A stretch of 64,000 bases of DNA from Streptomyces ochraceiscleroticus (GTDB lineage: Bacteria; Actinomycetota; Actinomycetes; Streptomycetales; Streptomycetaceae), in NCBI RefSeq assembly GCF_000720485.1, contig NZ_JOAX01000013.1, positions 62,001 through 126,000 on the forward strand, read 5' to 3'. The notes beneath the pieces were generated by a model, which did no database searches, had not been told where the DNA came from, and was given only the letters and a program-made list of their open reading frames with translations. This document shows positions 32,782 to 41,377 of the stretch, in pieces (the first letter of the stretch is position 1; each line of letters begins with the position of its first letter). A program made the translations under genes and the position numbers.

Positions 32782-34458
32782 TCACTCTGTTCCTTCATCC
32801 TCCTTTGTCCTCCTGAGCGGGCGGTCCTCCCGTGCCGCGCGGCGCAGTTCCGTCTTGAGGATCTTCCCGCTCGCGTTGCGCGGAAGTTCCGGTATGAGGT
32901 GGAAGCGGCGCGGCACCTTGAAGTTGGCGAGCCGCTCCCGGGCCCAGGCGGTGAGGCCGTCCGGGGTGGGCGGCTCCTGCGCGGGGTCGGGGACGACGAA
33001 GGCCACGCCGACCTCACCGAGCCGCTCGTCCGGCGCCCCGACGACGGCGACCTCGGCGATGGCGGGGTGCGCGCCGAGCGCGTGCTCCACCTCCGCCGGA
33101 TACGCGTTGAAGCCGCCCACCACGTACATGTCCTTGAGCCGGTCGGTGAGGGAGAGATAGCCCCGCTCGTCCAGCACGCCGACGTCACCGGTGTGCAGCC
33201 AGCCGTCCTCGTCGACGGCGCGCGCGGTGGCCTCCGGGTCGTCGAGGTAACCGGCCATGACGTGATAGCCACGCGTGACCACTTCGCCGGGCCGGCCGGG
33301 CGGCAGCTCGCGGCCGTCCGGGCCGACCACCCGCAGCTCCGTGCCGGGGAGCGCGACGCCGACGGTACGGGCGACCGTCGCCGCGTCCGCGTCGGCGGGG
33401 CAGATGGAGACCACCCCGGTCGACTCGCTGAGCCCGTACGCCGTGAAGACGTCCGTCGCGCCGAGCTCCCGGCGGATCTCCTCGATCAGCGCGGTGGGGA
33501 CCATCGCGGCGCCGGTACCGGCCAGCCGCAGCGCCGAGAGGTCGTGCCGCTCGCGCCCGGGATGGCGGATGAGGCCGTGGAAGACGGTCGGCGGCCCGAG
33601 CAGCACGCTCACCCGCTCCTCGGCCATCCGGCGCAGCACCAGGCCGGTGTCGAAGACCGGCTCGGGCAGCATCGTCACCCCGCGCAGCAGACAGGCGAGC
33701 ACCCCCGCCTTGTACCCCATGGTGTGGAAGAAGGGGTTGACGAGGAGATAGCGGTCGCCGGGGTGCAGTGTGATCGCGCGGGACCAGCTCTCGAAGACCC
33801 GGACGGTCTGCCCGTGTGTGACCATCACGCCCTTGGGACGGCCCGTGGTGCCGGAGGTGTAGAGGATGTCGGAGAGGTCGTCGGGGCGTACGGCGGCGGT
33901 ACGGGCCGCCCGCTCGGCATCGGGGACCGCGGCGCCCGCCGCCAGGTAGTCGTCCCAGGAGACCGCGTCGTACCCGTGCGATGCGGCCGGGTCCGTCGCC
34001 CCGTCACGCAGGACCACCATGCTGCGCAGCAGACCCGGATCCGCACCCGAGTCGTGCAGCATCGCGACGTAGTCCGTGCCGAGGAAGCCGCGCTCCGTGA
34101 AGAGGAGACGGGCACCACTGCGCCGAATGATGTCGGCGGCCTCCGCGGCCTTGTAGCGGGTGTTCACCGGTACCAGCACGGCGCCCACCGAGACCGCGCC
34201 GAGCGCCGCCGCGATCCACCGCCGGCTGTTCGGCGCCCAGACGGCCACCCGGTCGCCGGGCGCCACACCGTGCGCGACGGCGGCCCGCGCCGCCGCGTGC
34301 ACCTCGTCCCGCAGCCGCGCGAAGCTCCACCGCACCTCGCCGTCGGCCAGCGCCTCCGCCTCCCCGAACGCGGCCGCGGCGGAGTCCGCCAACTGCGCGA
34401 CCGTGACGGGGCCGTGCGCGTCCGCCTCGCCGCTCCCGCGGCTGTCCATGCTGATCAC
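32782..34458 (-). CDS. fadD3: HIP-CoA ligase FadD3 (steroid C/D-ring activation)
   Basis: This enzyme of about 558 residues belongs to the ANL superfamily: P-loop SDILYTSGTTGRPKGV, A5 TAYGLSESTG, A8 LKDMYVVGGFNAYPAEVEH and A10 lysine NASGKILK. Its pattern, especially VNPFFHTMGYKAGVLACLLRG and VNTRYKAAEAADIIRRSGA, follows mycobacterial FadD3. FadD3 attaches CoA to the steroid propionate HIP to start C/D-ring degradation. GTG 34458 has AGGAGG at good spacing; ATG 34449 is an alternative. It is divergent from a PadR gene and one gene away from fadE33, the neighbourhood found in the mycobacterial cluster. Regulation by KstR2 is expected, but no KstR2-like box is visible directly upstream. Confidence 0.85.
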   Translation of the reverse strand: MISMDSRGSGEADAHGPVTVAQLADSAAAAFGEAEALADGEVRWSFARLRDEVHAAARAAVAHGVAPGDRVAVWAPNSRRWIAAALGAVSVGAVLVPVNTRYKAAEAADIIRRSGARLLFTERGFLGTDYVAMLHDSGADPGLLRSMVVLRDGATDPAASHGYDAVSWDDYLAAGAAVPDAERAARTAAVRPDDLSDILYTSGTTGRPKGVMVTHGQTVRVFESWSRAITLHPGDRYLLVNPFFHTMGYKAGVLACLLRGVTMLPEPVFDTGLVLRRMAEERVSVLLGPPTVFHGLIRHPGRERHDLSALRLAGTGAAMVPTALIEEIRRELGATDVFTAYGLSESTGVVSICPADADAATVARTVGVALPGTELRVVGPDGRELPPGRPGEVVTRGYHVMAGYLDDPEATARAVDEDGWLHTGDVGVLDERGYLSLTDRLKDMYVVGGFNAYPAEVEHALGAHPAIAEVAVVGAPDERLGEVGVAFVVPDPAQEPPTPDGLTAWARERLANFKVPRRFHLIPELPRNASGKILKTELRRAAREDRPLRRTKEDEGTE

Positions 34459-34577
34459 GATCACGCCCTCCTGCTCCGCTGCCGAGTCCCGCGGCCATCT
34501 CACCGGTCCGCCGCGGCGGTGGCTACGGCGAAGTCCCGTCCAGTGGGAGAAGCGCCACGTCGACTCCCTAGACTGCG

Positions 34578-35183
34578 GTGGTGGCGGAAGACGAGAAGAG
34601 TGGCGCGGAGCTGCCGGCGACCGGCTGGGCGGTGCTCGGGCTGCTCTCCTTCGGTACGGAGCTGTCCGGTTACGACCTGAAGAAATGGGCGGACTGGTCG
34701 CTGGGCTTCTTCTACTGGAGCCCGTCGTTCAGCCAGATCTACGGTGAGCTCAAGCGGCTGGAGAAGCACGGCTACGCCGCCTCGCGGACGGTCACACCGG
34801 AGACCGGCGGCCGGGGCAAGCGCGTGTACCGGATCACCGAGGCGGGGACGGCCGCCGTCCGCGCCTGGACGCGGGAGGCGCCGGTCGAGCCGCCGGTGCT
34901 GAAGCACGGCGTCATGCTGCGACTGTGGCTCGGACACCTGATGGGCCCGGACCGGATGCGAGAGGTGCTCGGCACGCACCAGGAGTACGCCGAGACCATG
35001 CGACGGCGGGCGGCGGCGGACGCCGAGGGCGCCGCCACCGAGGACGCGTGGGCCTACACCGAGCTCACCCTCAAGTGGGCGGAGCGGTACTACGCGGCGG
35101 AGCGCGACCGAGCCGCCGAGATGCTGGCGGAGCTGGAGGAACTGGCGGAACGGCAGGACGGCGGCGGCCCGGACGGGGGTTAG
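34578..35183 (+). CDS. PadR-family regulator at the edge of the steroid cluster
   Basis: This PadR protein of about 200 residues (winged helix GWAVLGLLSFGTELSGYDLKKWADWSL plus helical C-terminus) is a close paralogue of the one at 28.1 kb. Two adjacent GTG codons (34578, 34581) follow a TAGACT -10-like box, pointing to a leaderless transcript. It is divergent from fadD3 and converges with the fadE operon. Control of fadD3 is a natural guess; its own ligand is unknown. Confidence 0.82.
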   Translation: MVAEDEKSGAELPATGWAVLGLLSFGTELSGYDLKKWADWSLGFFYWSPSFSQIYGELKRLEKHGYAASRTVTPETGGRGKRVYRITEAGTAAVRAWTREAPVEPPVLKHGVMLRLWLGHLMGPDRMREVLGTHQEYAETMRRRAAADAEGAATEDAWAYTELTLKWAERYYAAERDRAAEMLAELEELAERQDGGGPDGG

Positions 35184-35205
35184 ACGGCGGCGGCCCGGAC
35201 GAGGA

Positions 35206-36285
35206 CTAGACGATCGCCGGCAGGCCCAGGTCCGCCGCCAGCCGCGACCGGTGCCAGGCGGGCGGCTCGAACAGCCGGGCCGCACCGTGTGCCCGCTTGA
35301 AGTACCGGTGCGCGTCGTGTTCCCAAGTGATGCCGATCCCGCCGTGCAACTGGATCATCTCGCCCGCCACCGCCGAGAACGCCTCCGAGCAGACCGACTT
35401 GGCGACGGCCGCGGCCCGGGACGCCTCGGGCGTGCCCGCAGCGAACGCCGCGCCCAGCGCTGCCGACCGGGCCGATTCCACCAGCACGTACGCGTCCGCC
35501 AGCCGGTGTTTGACCGCCTGGAAGGAACCGATGGGGCGGCCGAACTGGACGCGGTCCTTGGCGTAGGCGACGGTGAGTTCGAGGCAGCGTTGGGCCGCGC
35601 CGACCTGCTCGGCGGCCAGTGCCGCACAGGTCAGGTCCAGCACCCGCCCCAGGACCCGGCCGCCGTCGCCGTCCGTGCCGATCAGCCGCCCCTCGGCACC
35701 GTCGAGGACCACGCGCGCCAGGGCCCGCGTCTGATCCATCGTCACCGCCGCCTCGCGGCGCACCCCCGCACCGTCCACCGCCACCTGGAAGAGCGACACC
35801 CCGGCTTCGGTACGGGCCGCCACGAGCACTACCTCGGCCGTTGCCCCGTCCAGTACGTACTCCTTGGTACCGGTGAGCCGCCACACCCCGCCCGGCCCCG
35901 GAGTGGCCGCCGCCCGGACCGCCACCGGATCCCAGGACCCGCCTTCGGCCCAGGCCAGCGTCCCGACGGCCCGCCCCTCGGCCAACCGCGGCAGCAGTGC
36001 CTTGCACGCTCCCGCATCGCCCGACGCCAGCAGCGCCTGCATCGCGAGCACAGCAGAACCCAGGAACGGTACGGGACTCAGCGCCCGCCCCAACTCCTCC
36101 ATCACGACGTGCACTTCCCGGCCCCCGCAACCCGCGCCGCCGTACTCCTCGGGCACCGCCAGCCCCGCGACGCCGATCTGCTCCGTCAGCGGCCGCCAGG
36201 CCGCCGCGCCCTCGTGCCGCATGAGTACCGCCCGTACGGCGGACCGCAGCTCCTCCTGCTCCTCCGTCAGCGCCAGCCCCCTCAT
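35206..36285 (-). CDS. fadE33: Acyl-CoA dehydrogenase FadE33-like subunit
   Basis: This 359-residue acyl-CoA dehydrogenase fold protein ends with the FAD-binding/C-terminal helical domain (GEMIQLHGGIGITWEHDAHRYFKRAHGA) and has the QFGRPIGSFQAVKHRLAD dimer motif. Its start (ATG 36285) overlaps the upstream fadE stop by 4 bases. By order and family it corresponds to FadE33, third of the fadE31-32-33 set that forms alpha2-beta2 complexes acting on CoA thioesters from the C/D rings. Its exact heterodimer partner and substrate are not read from sequence. Confidence 0.82.
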   Translation of the reverse strand: MRGLALTEEQEELRSAVRAVLMRHEGAAAWRPLTEQIGVAGLAVPEEYGGAGCGGREVHVVMEELGRALSPVPFLGSAVLAMQALLASGDAGACKALLPRLAEGRAVGTLAWAEGGSWDPVAVRAAATPGPGGVWRLTGTKEYVLDGATAEVVLVAARTEAGVSLFQVAVDGAGVRREAAVTMDQTRALARVVLDGAEGRLIGTDGDGGRVLGRVLDLTCAALAAEQVGAAQRCLELTVAYAKDRVQFGRPIGSFQAVKHRLADAYVLVESARSAALGAAFAAGTPEASRAAAVAKSVCSEAFSAVAGEMIQLHGGIGITWEHDAHRYFKRAHGAARLFEPPAWHRSRLAADLGLPAIV

Positions 36286-37277
36286 GCCCTGGCCCCTTCC
36301 AGTACGCGGGCGCGGCAGTCCGCCGGGCTGCCCCACGCCGACCGCAGCGCACGGGCCTTGCGCATCCACAGGGAGAGATCGAGCTCGTCGGTGTACCCGA
36401 GGGCGCCGTGCAACTGGAGGGCGGTGCGGGCCGCGGCGTACGCGGCCTCGCAGGCGGACACCTTCGCCGCCGGTATGTCCGCCGCATCGCCCGCCGCCAG
36501 CCCCAGCGCCGCCGCGTACAGCAGCGGCTCGGCGAACTCCAGGCCGATGAGGGTGTCTGCCAGCCGGTGCTTGACCGCCTGGAACGACCCGATGACCACC
36601 CCGAACTGGGTCCGCTGCCGGACGTGTTCCACGGTGTGCGCCAGCAGCGCGCGGCCCAGCCCGAGCGCCTGCGCCGCCGTGGCCAGCGCCGCGACATCGG
36701 CGGCGTGCGCGGCGGCCGCTGTCACCCGCGGCCCGCGCGCCAGTACGGTCCCGCCGAGCGGCCGGGCCAGGCGGCGCGCCGGGTCGGCCGAGGGCTGCAC
36801 GGGACCCGTCGATTCCGCGATGCGTACGGTGTCCCCGTCGACGACGAGGACCGCGTCGGCGTCCGCCGCGTCCAGCGCGTAGGGGTTCCCGCCGGTGACC
36901 ACGCAGAAGGACGCGACGGTCTTGCCCGAGGCGATGCCGGGCAGCCAGTCACCGGCCGCCGTCCCGGTCCCGTCGCCCAGCCGGTCCAGGAAAGCCGCGG
37001 CCGCCACCGTCTCCACCACCGGTCCGGGCATCGCGTGGCGCCCCAACTCCGTGAATGCGAGGGCGAGTTCGACCGGCAGCGGGCCCACGCCCTCGTACGC
37101 CTCCGGTACGGCGAGGGCGAAGACGCCCAGGTCGGCGAGGCGGGTCCACAGCCGGCGGCCGGGACCGGTGTCCCCGGCCGCCCAGGCCCTGCTCACCGCG
37201 GGCGTATCGGCCGCCGTGAGCAGGGCGTTCAGGGAGCGGGCGAACTCCCGCTGTGCGTCGTCGGGGAGGAACCACAT
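36282..37277 (-). CDS. fadE32: Acyl-CoA dehydrogenase FadE32-like subunit
   Basis: This 331-residue acyl-CoA dehydrogenase-like subunit keeps the QFGVVIGSFQAVKHRLADTLI segment and the C-terminal TALQLHGALGYTDELDLSLWMRKARA, but its central FAD region is abbreviated, as in the small subunits of these heterotetramers. ATG 37277 touches the fadE31 stop (TGATG) and GAAAGGA lies just upstream. Middle gene of the fadE31-32-33 run; translationally coupled on both sides. Function in HIP-CoA beta-oxidation is inferred from synteny. Confidence 0.82.
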   Translation of the reverse strand: MWFLPDDAQREFARSLNALLTAADTPAVSRAWAAGDTGPGRRLWTRLADLGVFALAVPEAYEGVGPLPVELALAFTELGRHAMPGPVVETVAAAAFLDRLGDGTGTAAGDWLPGIASGKTVASFCVVTGGNPYALDAADADAVLVVDGDTVRIAESTGPVQPSADPARRLARPLGGTVLARGPRVTAAAAHAADVAALATAAQALGLGRALLAHTVEHVRQRTQFGVVIGSFQAVKHRLADTLIGLEFAEPLLYAAALGLAAGDAADIPAAKVSACEAAYAAARTALQLHGALGYTDELDLSLWMRKARALRSAWGSPADCRARVLEGARA

Positions 37278-38491
37278 CACCGGCGTCCTTTCGGCAGACC
37301 GAGCAGTCGCTCGGCGATGATGTCGCGCTGGATTTCGTTGGTGCCGGCGTAGACGGGCCCCGCCAGCGAGAACGTGTACCCCTCGGCCCAGGAGCCGTGC
37401 GCGGGCGCGTCCTGCGCCGTGTCCGCCAACTCCCCGCAGGGGCCGAGCAGATCGAGCGCCGTTTCGTGGAGCGTGATGTCGTACTCGGACCAGAAGACCT
37501 TGTTCAGACTCGACTCGGCACCCAGCGTTCCTCCCGCCGCGATCCGGGACGCGTTCCCGTACGTGAAGAGCTGGTACGCGCGGGCGCCGATGACCGCGTC
37601 GGCCACCCGGTCGCGCAGCGCGGTGTCGGCCGGGTCGGCGCGCTCGCGCCACAGCGCGACGAGCCGGTCGGCCGCCGCGAGGAAGCGGCCCGGGCTGCGC
37701 AGCGTCAGCCCGCGCTCGTTGCCCGCCGTGCTCATCGCCACCCGCCAGCCCTGCCCCGGCTCCCCGATCACGTCCGCGTCCGGCACGAACACCTCGTCGA
37801 GGAAGATCTCGGCGAAGGCGGGCTTGCCGTCGAGCCGCCCGATGGGCCGTACGGTCACCCCATCCGCGTCCAGCGGGAACATGAGATACGTCAGCCCCCG
37901 GTGCGGCTTGCCGCCGGCCGCGCCGGCCGGGTCGCTGCGGAAGAGCCCGAAGGCCCGGTCGGCGAAGGCGGCCCGGGAGGACCAGGTCTTCTGGCCGCTG
38001 AGCAGCCAGCCTCTCCCACTCTCGGCTCCGCTCGAGCGGGAGGTGCCCCCACCGGTCCGTACCGCCGTCGACCGCAGCGACGCCAGGTCGGAGCCCGCTT
38101 CCGGCTCGGACCACGCCTGGGCCCAGACCGTCCGGCCGCTCGCCATGTCCGGCAGTACACGCGCCAGTTGCTCGGGCGTGCCGTGCTCGAACAGGGTCGG
38201 GGCGAGCAGGTTGATACCGTTCTGGCTGACGCGGCCGGGCGCCCCGGCCGCGTAGTACTCCTCCTCGAAGAGCAGCCAGCGGAGCAGGGACGCGCCCCGG
38301 CCGCCGTACTCCTCGGGCCAGGAGACCACCGACCAGCGCCCGGCGGCCAGTTCGCGCTCCCATTCCCGGTGGGCCGCGAACCCTTCCGCCGTTTCCAGTG
38401 AGGGCAGCGGAGCGCGGGGCACATGCGCGGCGAGCCAGGCGCGGGCCTCGGCCCGGAACGCCTCGTCGGCGGGGGAGAGGTCCAGGTCCAT
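37277..38491 (-). CDS. fadE31: Acyl-CoA dehydrogenase FadE31-like subunit
   Basis: This 404-residue acyl-CoA dehydrogenase has the FAD/substrate loop WAQAWSEPEAGSDLASL and the C-terminal PVYAGTNEIQRDIIAERLLGLPKG signature of steroid-type FadE proteins. It is the larger partner, similar in length to the catalytic subunit in the mycobacterial FadE31 complexes. Its ATG overlaps the enoyl-CoA hydratase stop (TGATG). It belongs to a four-gene operon (echA-fadE31-fadE32-fadE33) that starts at the KstR2-like box near 39356. Confidence 0.84.
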   Translation of the reverse strand: MDLDLSPADEAFRAEARAWLAAHVPRAPLPSLETAEGFAAHREWERELAAGRWSVVSWPEEYGGRGASLLRWLLFEEEYYAAGAPGRVSQNGINLLAPTLFEHGTPEQLARVLPDMASGRTVWAQAWSEPEAGSDLASLRSTAVRTGGGTSRSSGAESGRGWLLSGQKTWSSRAAFADRAFGLFRSDPAGAAGGKPHRGLTYLMFPLDADGVTVRPIGRLDGKPAFAEIFLDEVFVPDADVIGEPGQGWRVAMSTAGNERGLTLRSPGRFLAAADRLVALWRERADPADTALRDRVADAVIGARAYQLFTYGNASRIAAGGTLGAESSLNKVFWSEYDITLHETALDLLGPCGELADTAQDAPAHGSWAEGYTFSLAGPVYAGTNEIQRDIIAERLLGLPKGRR

Positions 38492-39342
38492 CAGGAGGAC
38501 GCCTCCTTCATGCCCCGGACGTCCATGCCGCCGAGCGAGTCGTGCGCGGTCTCGGCGTTGTGCGCGTGGGCGAGGTGGTGCAGGCCGAAGACGGAGTCCA
38601 GCCCTGTGTGCAGGCCCTGCAGGTCCTCGGCCTGGTTCACGGCGCGCTTGGTGAGGGCGAGTCCCATCCGGGGCATCTCGGCGACGCGGTGCGCCAACTC
38701 CATTGTCTGGTCGGTGAGTTCAGCGCGCGGTACGACCCGGTTGATCATGCCGACCTCGTACGCGCGGCGCGCTGTCATCCGGTCGCCGGTGTAGAGGAAT
38801 TCCTTGGCGATGCGGGGCGGCATGACCCACGGATGGGCGAAGTACTCGACGCCGGGGATGCCCATGCGCACGACGGGGTCGGCGAAGAAGGCGTCGTCGG
38901 AGGCCACGATCAGGTCGCAGATCCAGGCGAGCATCAGGCCGCCCGCCACGCAGGCGCCCTGCACGCTCGCGATCATCGGTTTGGGCAGCTCGCGCCACCG
39001 GCGGCACATCCCGAGGTACACCTCGGACTCGCGGGCGAAGCGGCTCTCCGCGCCCGCCTTGTCGCTGTGGTCCCACCACAGCCCGGCCTTGCGGTCGAAG
39101 GGGAGATGGGCGTCCCGCTCGGGCGTGCCGATGTCATGGCCCGCTGAGAAGTGCTTGCCGGCGCCCGCGAGGACCACGACCTTGACCTCGTCGTCGTCGG
39201 CCGCGCGGTAGAAGGCGCGGTCCAGGGCGTAAGTCAGCGCTGAATTCTGGGCGTTGCGGTAGTCGGGCCGGTTCATGGTGACGGTCGCGACCGGTCCCTG
39301 CCGCTCATAACGTACGGGCTCGTCGTCGGGCACAGTGGGCAT
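38491..39342 (-). CDS. Enoyl-CoA hydratase/isomerase family protein in the fadE operon
   Basis: This 283-residue crotonase-superfamily enzyme has the oxyanion-hole segments KHFSAGHDIG and ASVQGACVAGGLMLAW and the long C-terminal helix pair. The usual hydratase catalytic glutamates are not unambiguous in the region after IVASDDAFFADPVVRMGIP, so it could hydrate, isomerise or hydrolyse. ATG 39342 follows AAGGAGTCGCAG. First gene of the operon controlled at the 39356-39375 box, implying a role in C/D-ring CoA-ester degradation. It is not EchA20, which is encoded at 47 kb. Confidence 0.8.
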   Translation of the reverse strand: MPTVPDDEPVRYERQGPVATVTMNRPDYRNAQNSALTYALDRAFYRAADDDEVKVVVLAGAGKHFSAGHDIGTPERDAHLPFDRKAGLWWDHSDKAGAESRFARESEVYLGMCRRWRELPKPMIASVQGACVAGGLMLAWICDLIVASDDAFFADPVVRMGIPGVEYFAHPWVMPPRIAKEFLYTGDRMTARRAYEVGMINRVVPRAELTDQTMELAHRVAEMPRMGLALTKRAVNQAEDLQGLHTGLDSVFGLHHLAHAHNAETAHDSLGGMDVRGMKEASS

Positions 39343-39355
39343 CTGCGACTCCTTC

Positions 39356-39375
39356 CCTAACAAGTGTTTGGTAGG
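39356..39375. promoter_or_regulatory. KstR2-like operator CCTAACAAGTGTTTGGTAGG
   Basis: This 20-base inverted repeat sits exactly midway in the 46-base space between the divergent starts of the echA-fadE and fadE30-ipdF-kstR2-fadA6 operons. The inner AACAAGTGTTTGGT fits the published mycobacterial KstR2 motif AnCAAGnnCTTGnT, as I recall it, at all but one specified base. One KstR2 dimer here could shut both operons. Confidence 0.72.
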
Positions 39376-39388
39376 TTAACGTACGGTC

Positions 39389-40573
39389 ATGAGCAGCGTC
39401 GAGGAGTTCCGCACCGAGGCCCGCGCCTGGCTGCGGGCCCACCTCACCGGCGAGTTCGCGGGTCTGCGCGGCCGCGGCGGGCCCGGCAGGGAGCACGAGG
39501 CGTTCGCCGAACGCCTCGCCTGGGAGCGGCACATGGCGGCCGCCGGCTGGACCTGTATCGGCTGGCCGCGGGAGTACGGCGGCCGGGGCGCGACCCTCGC
39601 CCAGCAGGTCGCCTTCCACGAGGAGTACGCCCTCGCCGAGGCGCCGGCCCGCGTCGGCCACATCGGCGAGCAACTGCTCGGCCCCACCCTCATCGCCTTC
39701 GGCACGCCCGCGCAGCGGGCCCGCTTCCTCCCGAAGATCGTCTCGGTCGAGGAGCTGTGGTGCCAGGGGTACAGCGAGCCGGACGCCGGCTCCGACCTGG
39801 CCAACGTACGGACCAGGGCGGAGCGGGACGGCGGGGATGGTGATGGCGGTGGCGACTGGGTGGTCACCGGGCAGAAGATCTGGACGTCCCTTGCCCACGA
39901 GTCCGACTGGTGCTTCGTCGTCGCCCGTACGGAGCCGGGTTCCGTACGGCACGCGGGACTGTCGTACCTACTGGTGCCGCTCGATCAACCGGGCGTCGAG
40001 ATCCGGCCGATCACCCAGCTCACCGGCACCTCCGAATTCAACGAGGTGTTCTTCGACGGTGCGCGTACGGACGCCGACAACATCGTCGGTGCGCCCGGGG
40101 ACGGCTGGCGCATCGCCATGGCCACGCTCGGCTTCGAGCGCGGTGTGTCCACCCTCGGCCAGCAGGTCGGCTTCCGCCGCGAGCTGACAGCCGTCATCGA
40201 GCTGGCCAAGGCCAACGGCGCCGCCGCCGACCCGCTGATCCGCGACCGGATCGCCCGCGCCTGGACCGGCCTGGAAACCATCCGCTGCAACGCGTTGCGG
40301 ATGCTCGACGGCGTTGCGGCCGGTGCGCCGGGCCCCGAGGCGTCCATCGGAAAGATCTTCTGGGCCACCTGGCACCGTGAGCTGGGCGAACTCGCCATGG
40401 ACGTCTGCGGCGCCGACGGGATGCTGGCCGCCGGCGAGCCGTACGACCTCACCGGCTGGCAGCGGCTCTTCCTCTTCTCCCGCTCCGACACGATCTACGC
40501 CGGCTCCAACGAGATCCAGCGGAACGTCATCGCCGAGCGCGTGCTCGGCCTGCCGAAGGAGGCACGCGCGTGA
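39389..40573 (+). CDS. fadE30: Acyl-CoA dehydrogenase FadE30
   Basis: This 394-residue acyl-CoA dehydrogenase shows VEELWCQGYSEPDAGSDLANV for FAD/substrate binding, LVPLDQPGVEIRPITQLTGTSEFNEVFFDGAR and the C-terminal DTIYAGSNEIQRNVIAERVLGLPKEA. In mycobacteria FadE30 desaturates the HIP-CoA propionyl side chain or its 5-hydroxy form. The assignment rests on family plus exact gene order fadE30-ipdF-kstR2-fadA6. It starts 14 bases after the KstR2-like operator with little leader, suggesting a nearly leaderless mRNA, and its stop overlaps the ipdF start. Confidence 0.86.
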   Translation: MSSVEEFRTEARAWLRAHLTGEFAGLRGRGGPGREHEAFAERLAWERHMAAAGWTCIGWPREYGGRGATLAQQVAFHEEYALAEAPARVGHIGEQLLGPTLIAFGTPAQRARFLPKIVSVEELWCQGYSEPDAGSDLANVRTRAERDGGDGDGGGDWVVTGQKIWTSLAHESDWCFVVARTEPGSVRHAGLSYLLVPLDQPGVEIRPITQLTGTSEFNEVFFDGARTDADNIVGAPGDGWRIAMATLGFERGVSTLGQQVGFRRELTAVIELAKANGAAADPLIRDRIARAWTGLETIRCNALRMLDGVAAGAPGPEASIGKIFWATWHRELGELAMDVCGADGMLAAGEPYDLTGWQRLFLFSRSDTIYAGSNEIQRNVIAERVLGLPKEARA

Positions 40574-41355
40574 CCCCGCCGCCCCCGTACGTACCCGGGC
40601 ACTCCCTCCTCGCTGGGCGCACCGCCGTCGTCACCGCCGCGGCCGGCGCGGGCATCGGCGGCGCCACAGCCCGCCGGCTCCTGGAGGAAGGCGCGCGCGT
40701 CGTCCTCTCCGACGCGCACGCCCGCCGGCTCAAGGAGTCCGGGGAAGCGCTCGCCGCGGAGTTCGGCGCGGAGAAGGTCGCTGTGCTGCCCTGCGACGTC
40801 ACCGACGAGGCACAGGTCGCGGCCCTTCTTGACCTGGCCGAGGAGCGCCACGGGCGGCTCGACATCGTCGTGAACAACGCCGGGCTCGGCGGCACCGCCG
40901 ACCTGGTCGACATGACCGACGCGCAGTGGGACCGGGTCCTCGACGTCACACTCAACGGCACCTTCCGCTGCACCCGCGCCGCCCTCCGGCGGATGAAGGC
41001 CACCGGCCAGGAAGGCGTCATCGTCAACAACGCCTCCGTCATCGGCTGGCGCGCCCAGCGCGGGCAGGCGCACTACGCCGCCGCCAAGGCCGGTGTGATG
41101 GCGCTGACCCGCTGCGCGGCGGTCGAGGCGGCCGAGTACGGCGTGCGCGTCAACGCCGTGGCGCCGAGCCTGGCCATGCACCCGCACCTCGCCAAGGTCA
41201 CCACCGACGAACTGCTGCAGGAGCTGACCGCGCGCGAGGCGTTCGGACGGTACGCCGAGCCCTGGGAGGTCGCCAACGTGATCGTCTTCCTGGCCAGCGC
41301 GTACTCGTCGTACATGACGGGCGAGGTCGTACCGGTCAGCAGCCAGCGTGCGTGA
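40570..41355 (+). CDS. ipdF: Short-chain dehydrogenase IpdF
   Basis: This 261-residue SDR has TGxxxGIG-like GRTAVVTAAAGAGIGGATA, NNAG, Ser in NNASVIGW, and YAAAK as the catalytic Tyr-Lys. The N-terminal variant AAAGAGIG and the phrase ASVIGWRAQRGQAHYAAAKAGVMALTRCAAVEAAEYGVRVNAV are those of IpdF, the NAD-dependent oxidoreductase that oxidises 5-hydroxy-HIP-CoA. GTG 40570 overlaps the fadE30 stop by 4 bases and follows GGAGG. It lies between fadE30 and kstR2 as in mycobacteria. Confidence 0.87.
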   Translation: MTPPPPYVPGHSLLAGRTAVVTAAAGAGIGGATARRLLEEGARVVLSDAHARRLKESGEALAAEFGAEKVAVLPCDVTDEAQVAALLDLAEERHGRLDIVVNNAGLGGTADLVDMTDAQWDRVLDVTLNGTFRCTRAALRRMKATGQEGVIVNNASVIGWRAQRGQAHYAAAKAGVMALTRCAAVEAAEYGVRVNAVAPSLAMHPHLAKVTTDELLQELTAREAFGRYAEPWEVANVIVFLASAYSSYMTGEVVPVSSQRA

Positions 41356-41377
41356 GCGGCCGGGCGACAATGGGACC

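Noticed and set aside
28091..35183. An intact mobile element or prophage around the RM gene
   Set aside because: No integrase, transposase, terminal inverted repeats, tRNA target or direct-repeat attachment sites could be found.
34578..35183. PadR at 34.6 kb as the master steroid regulator
   Set aside because: KstR2 and the IclR protein fit the operon positions and operators much better; nothing links this PadR to the ring genes except proximity to fadD3.
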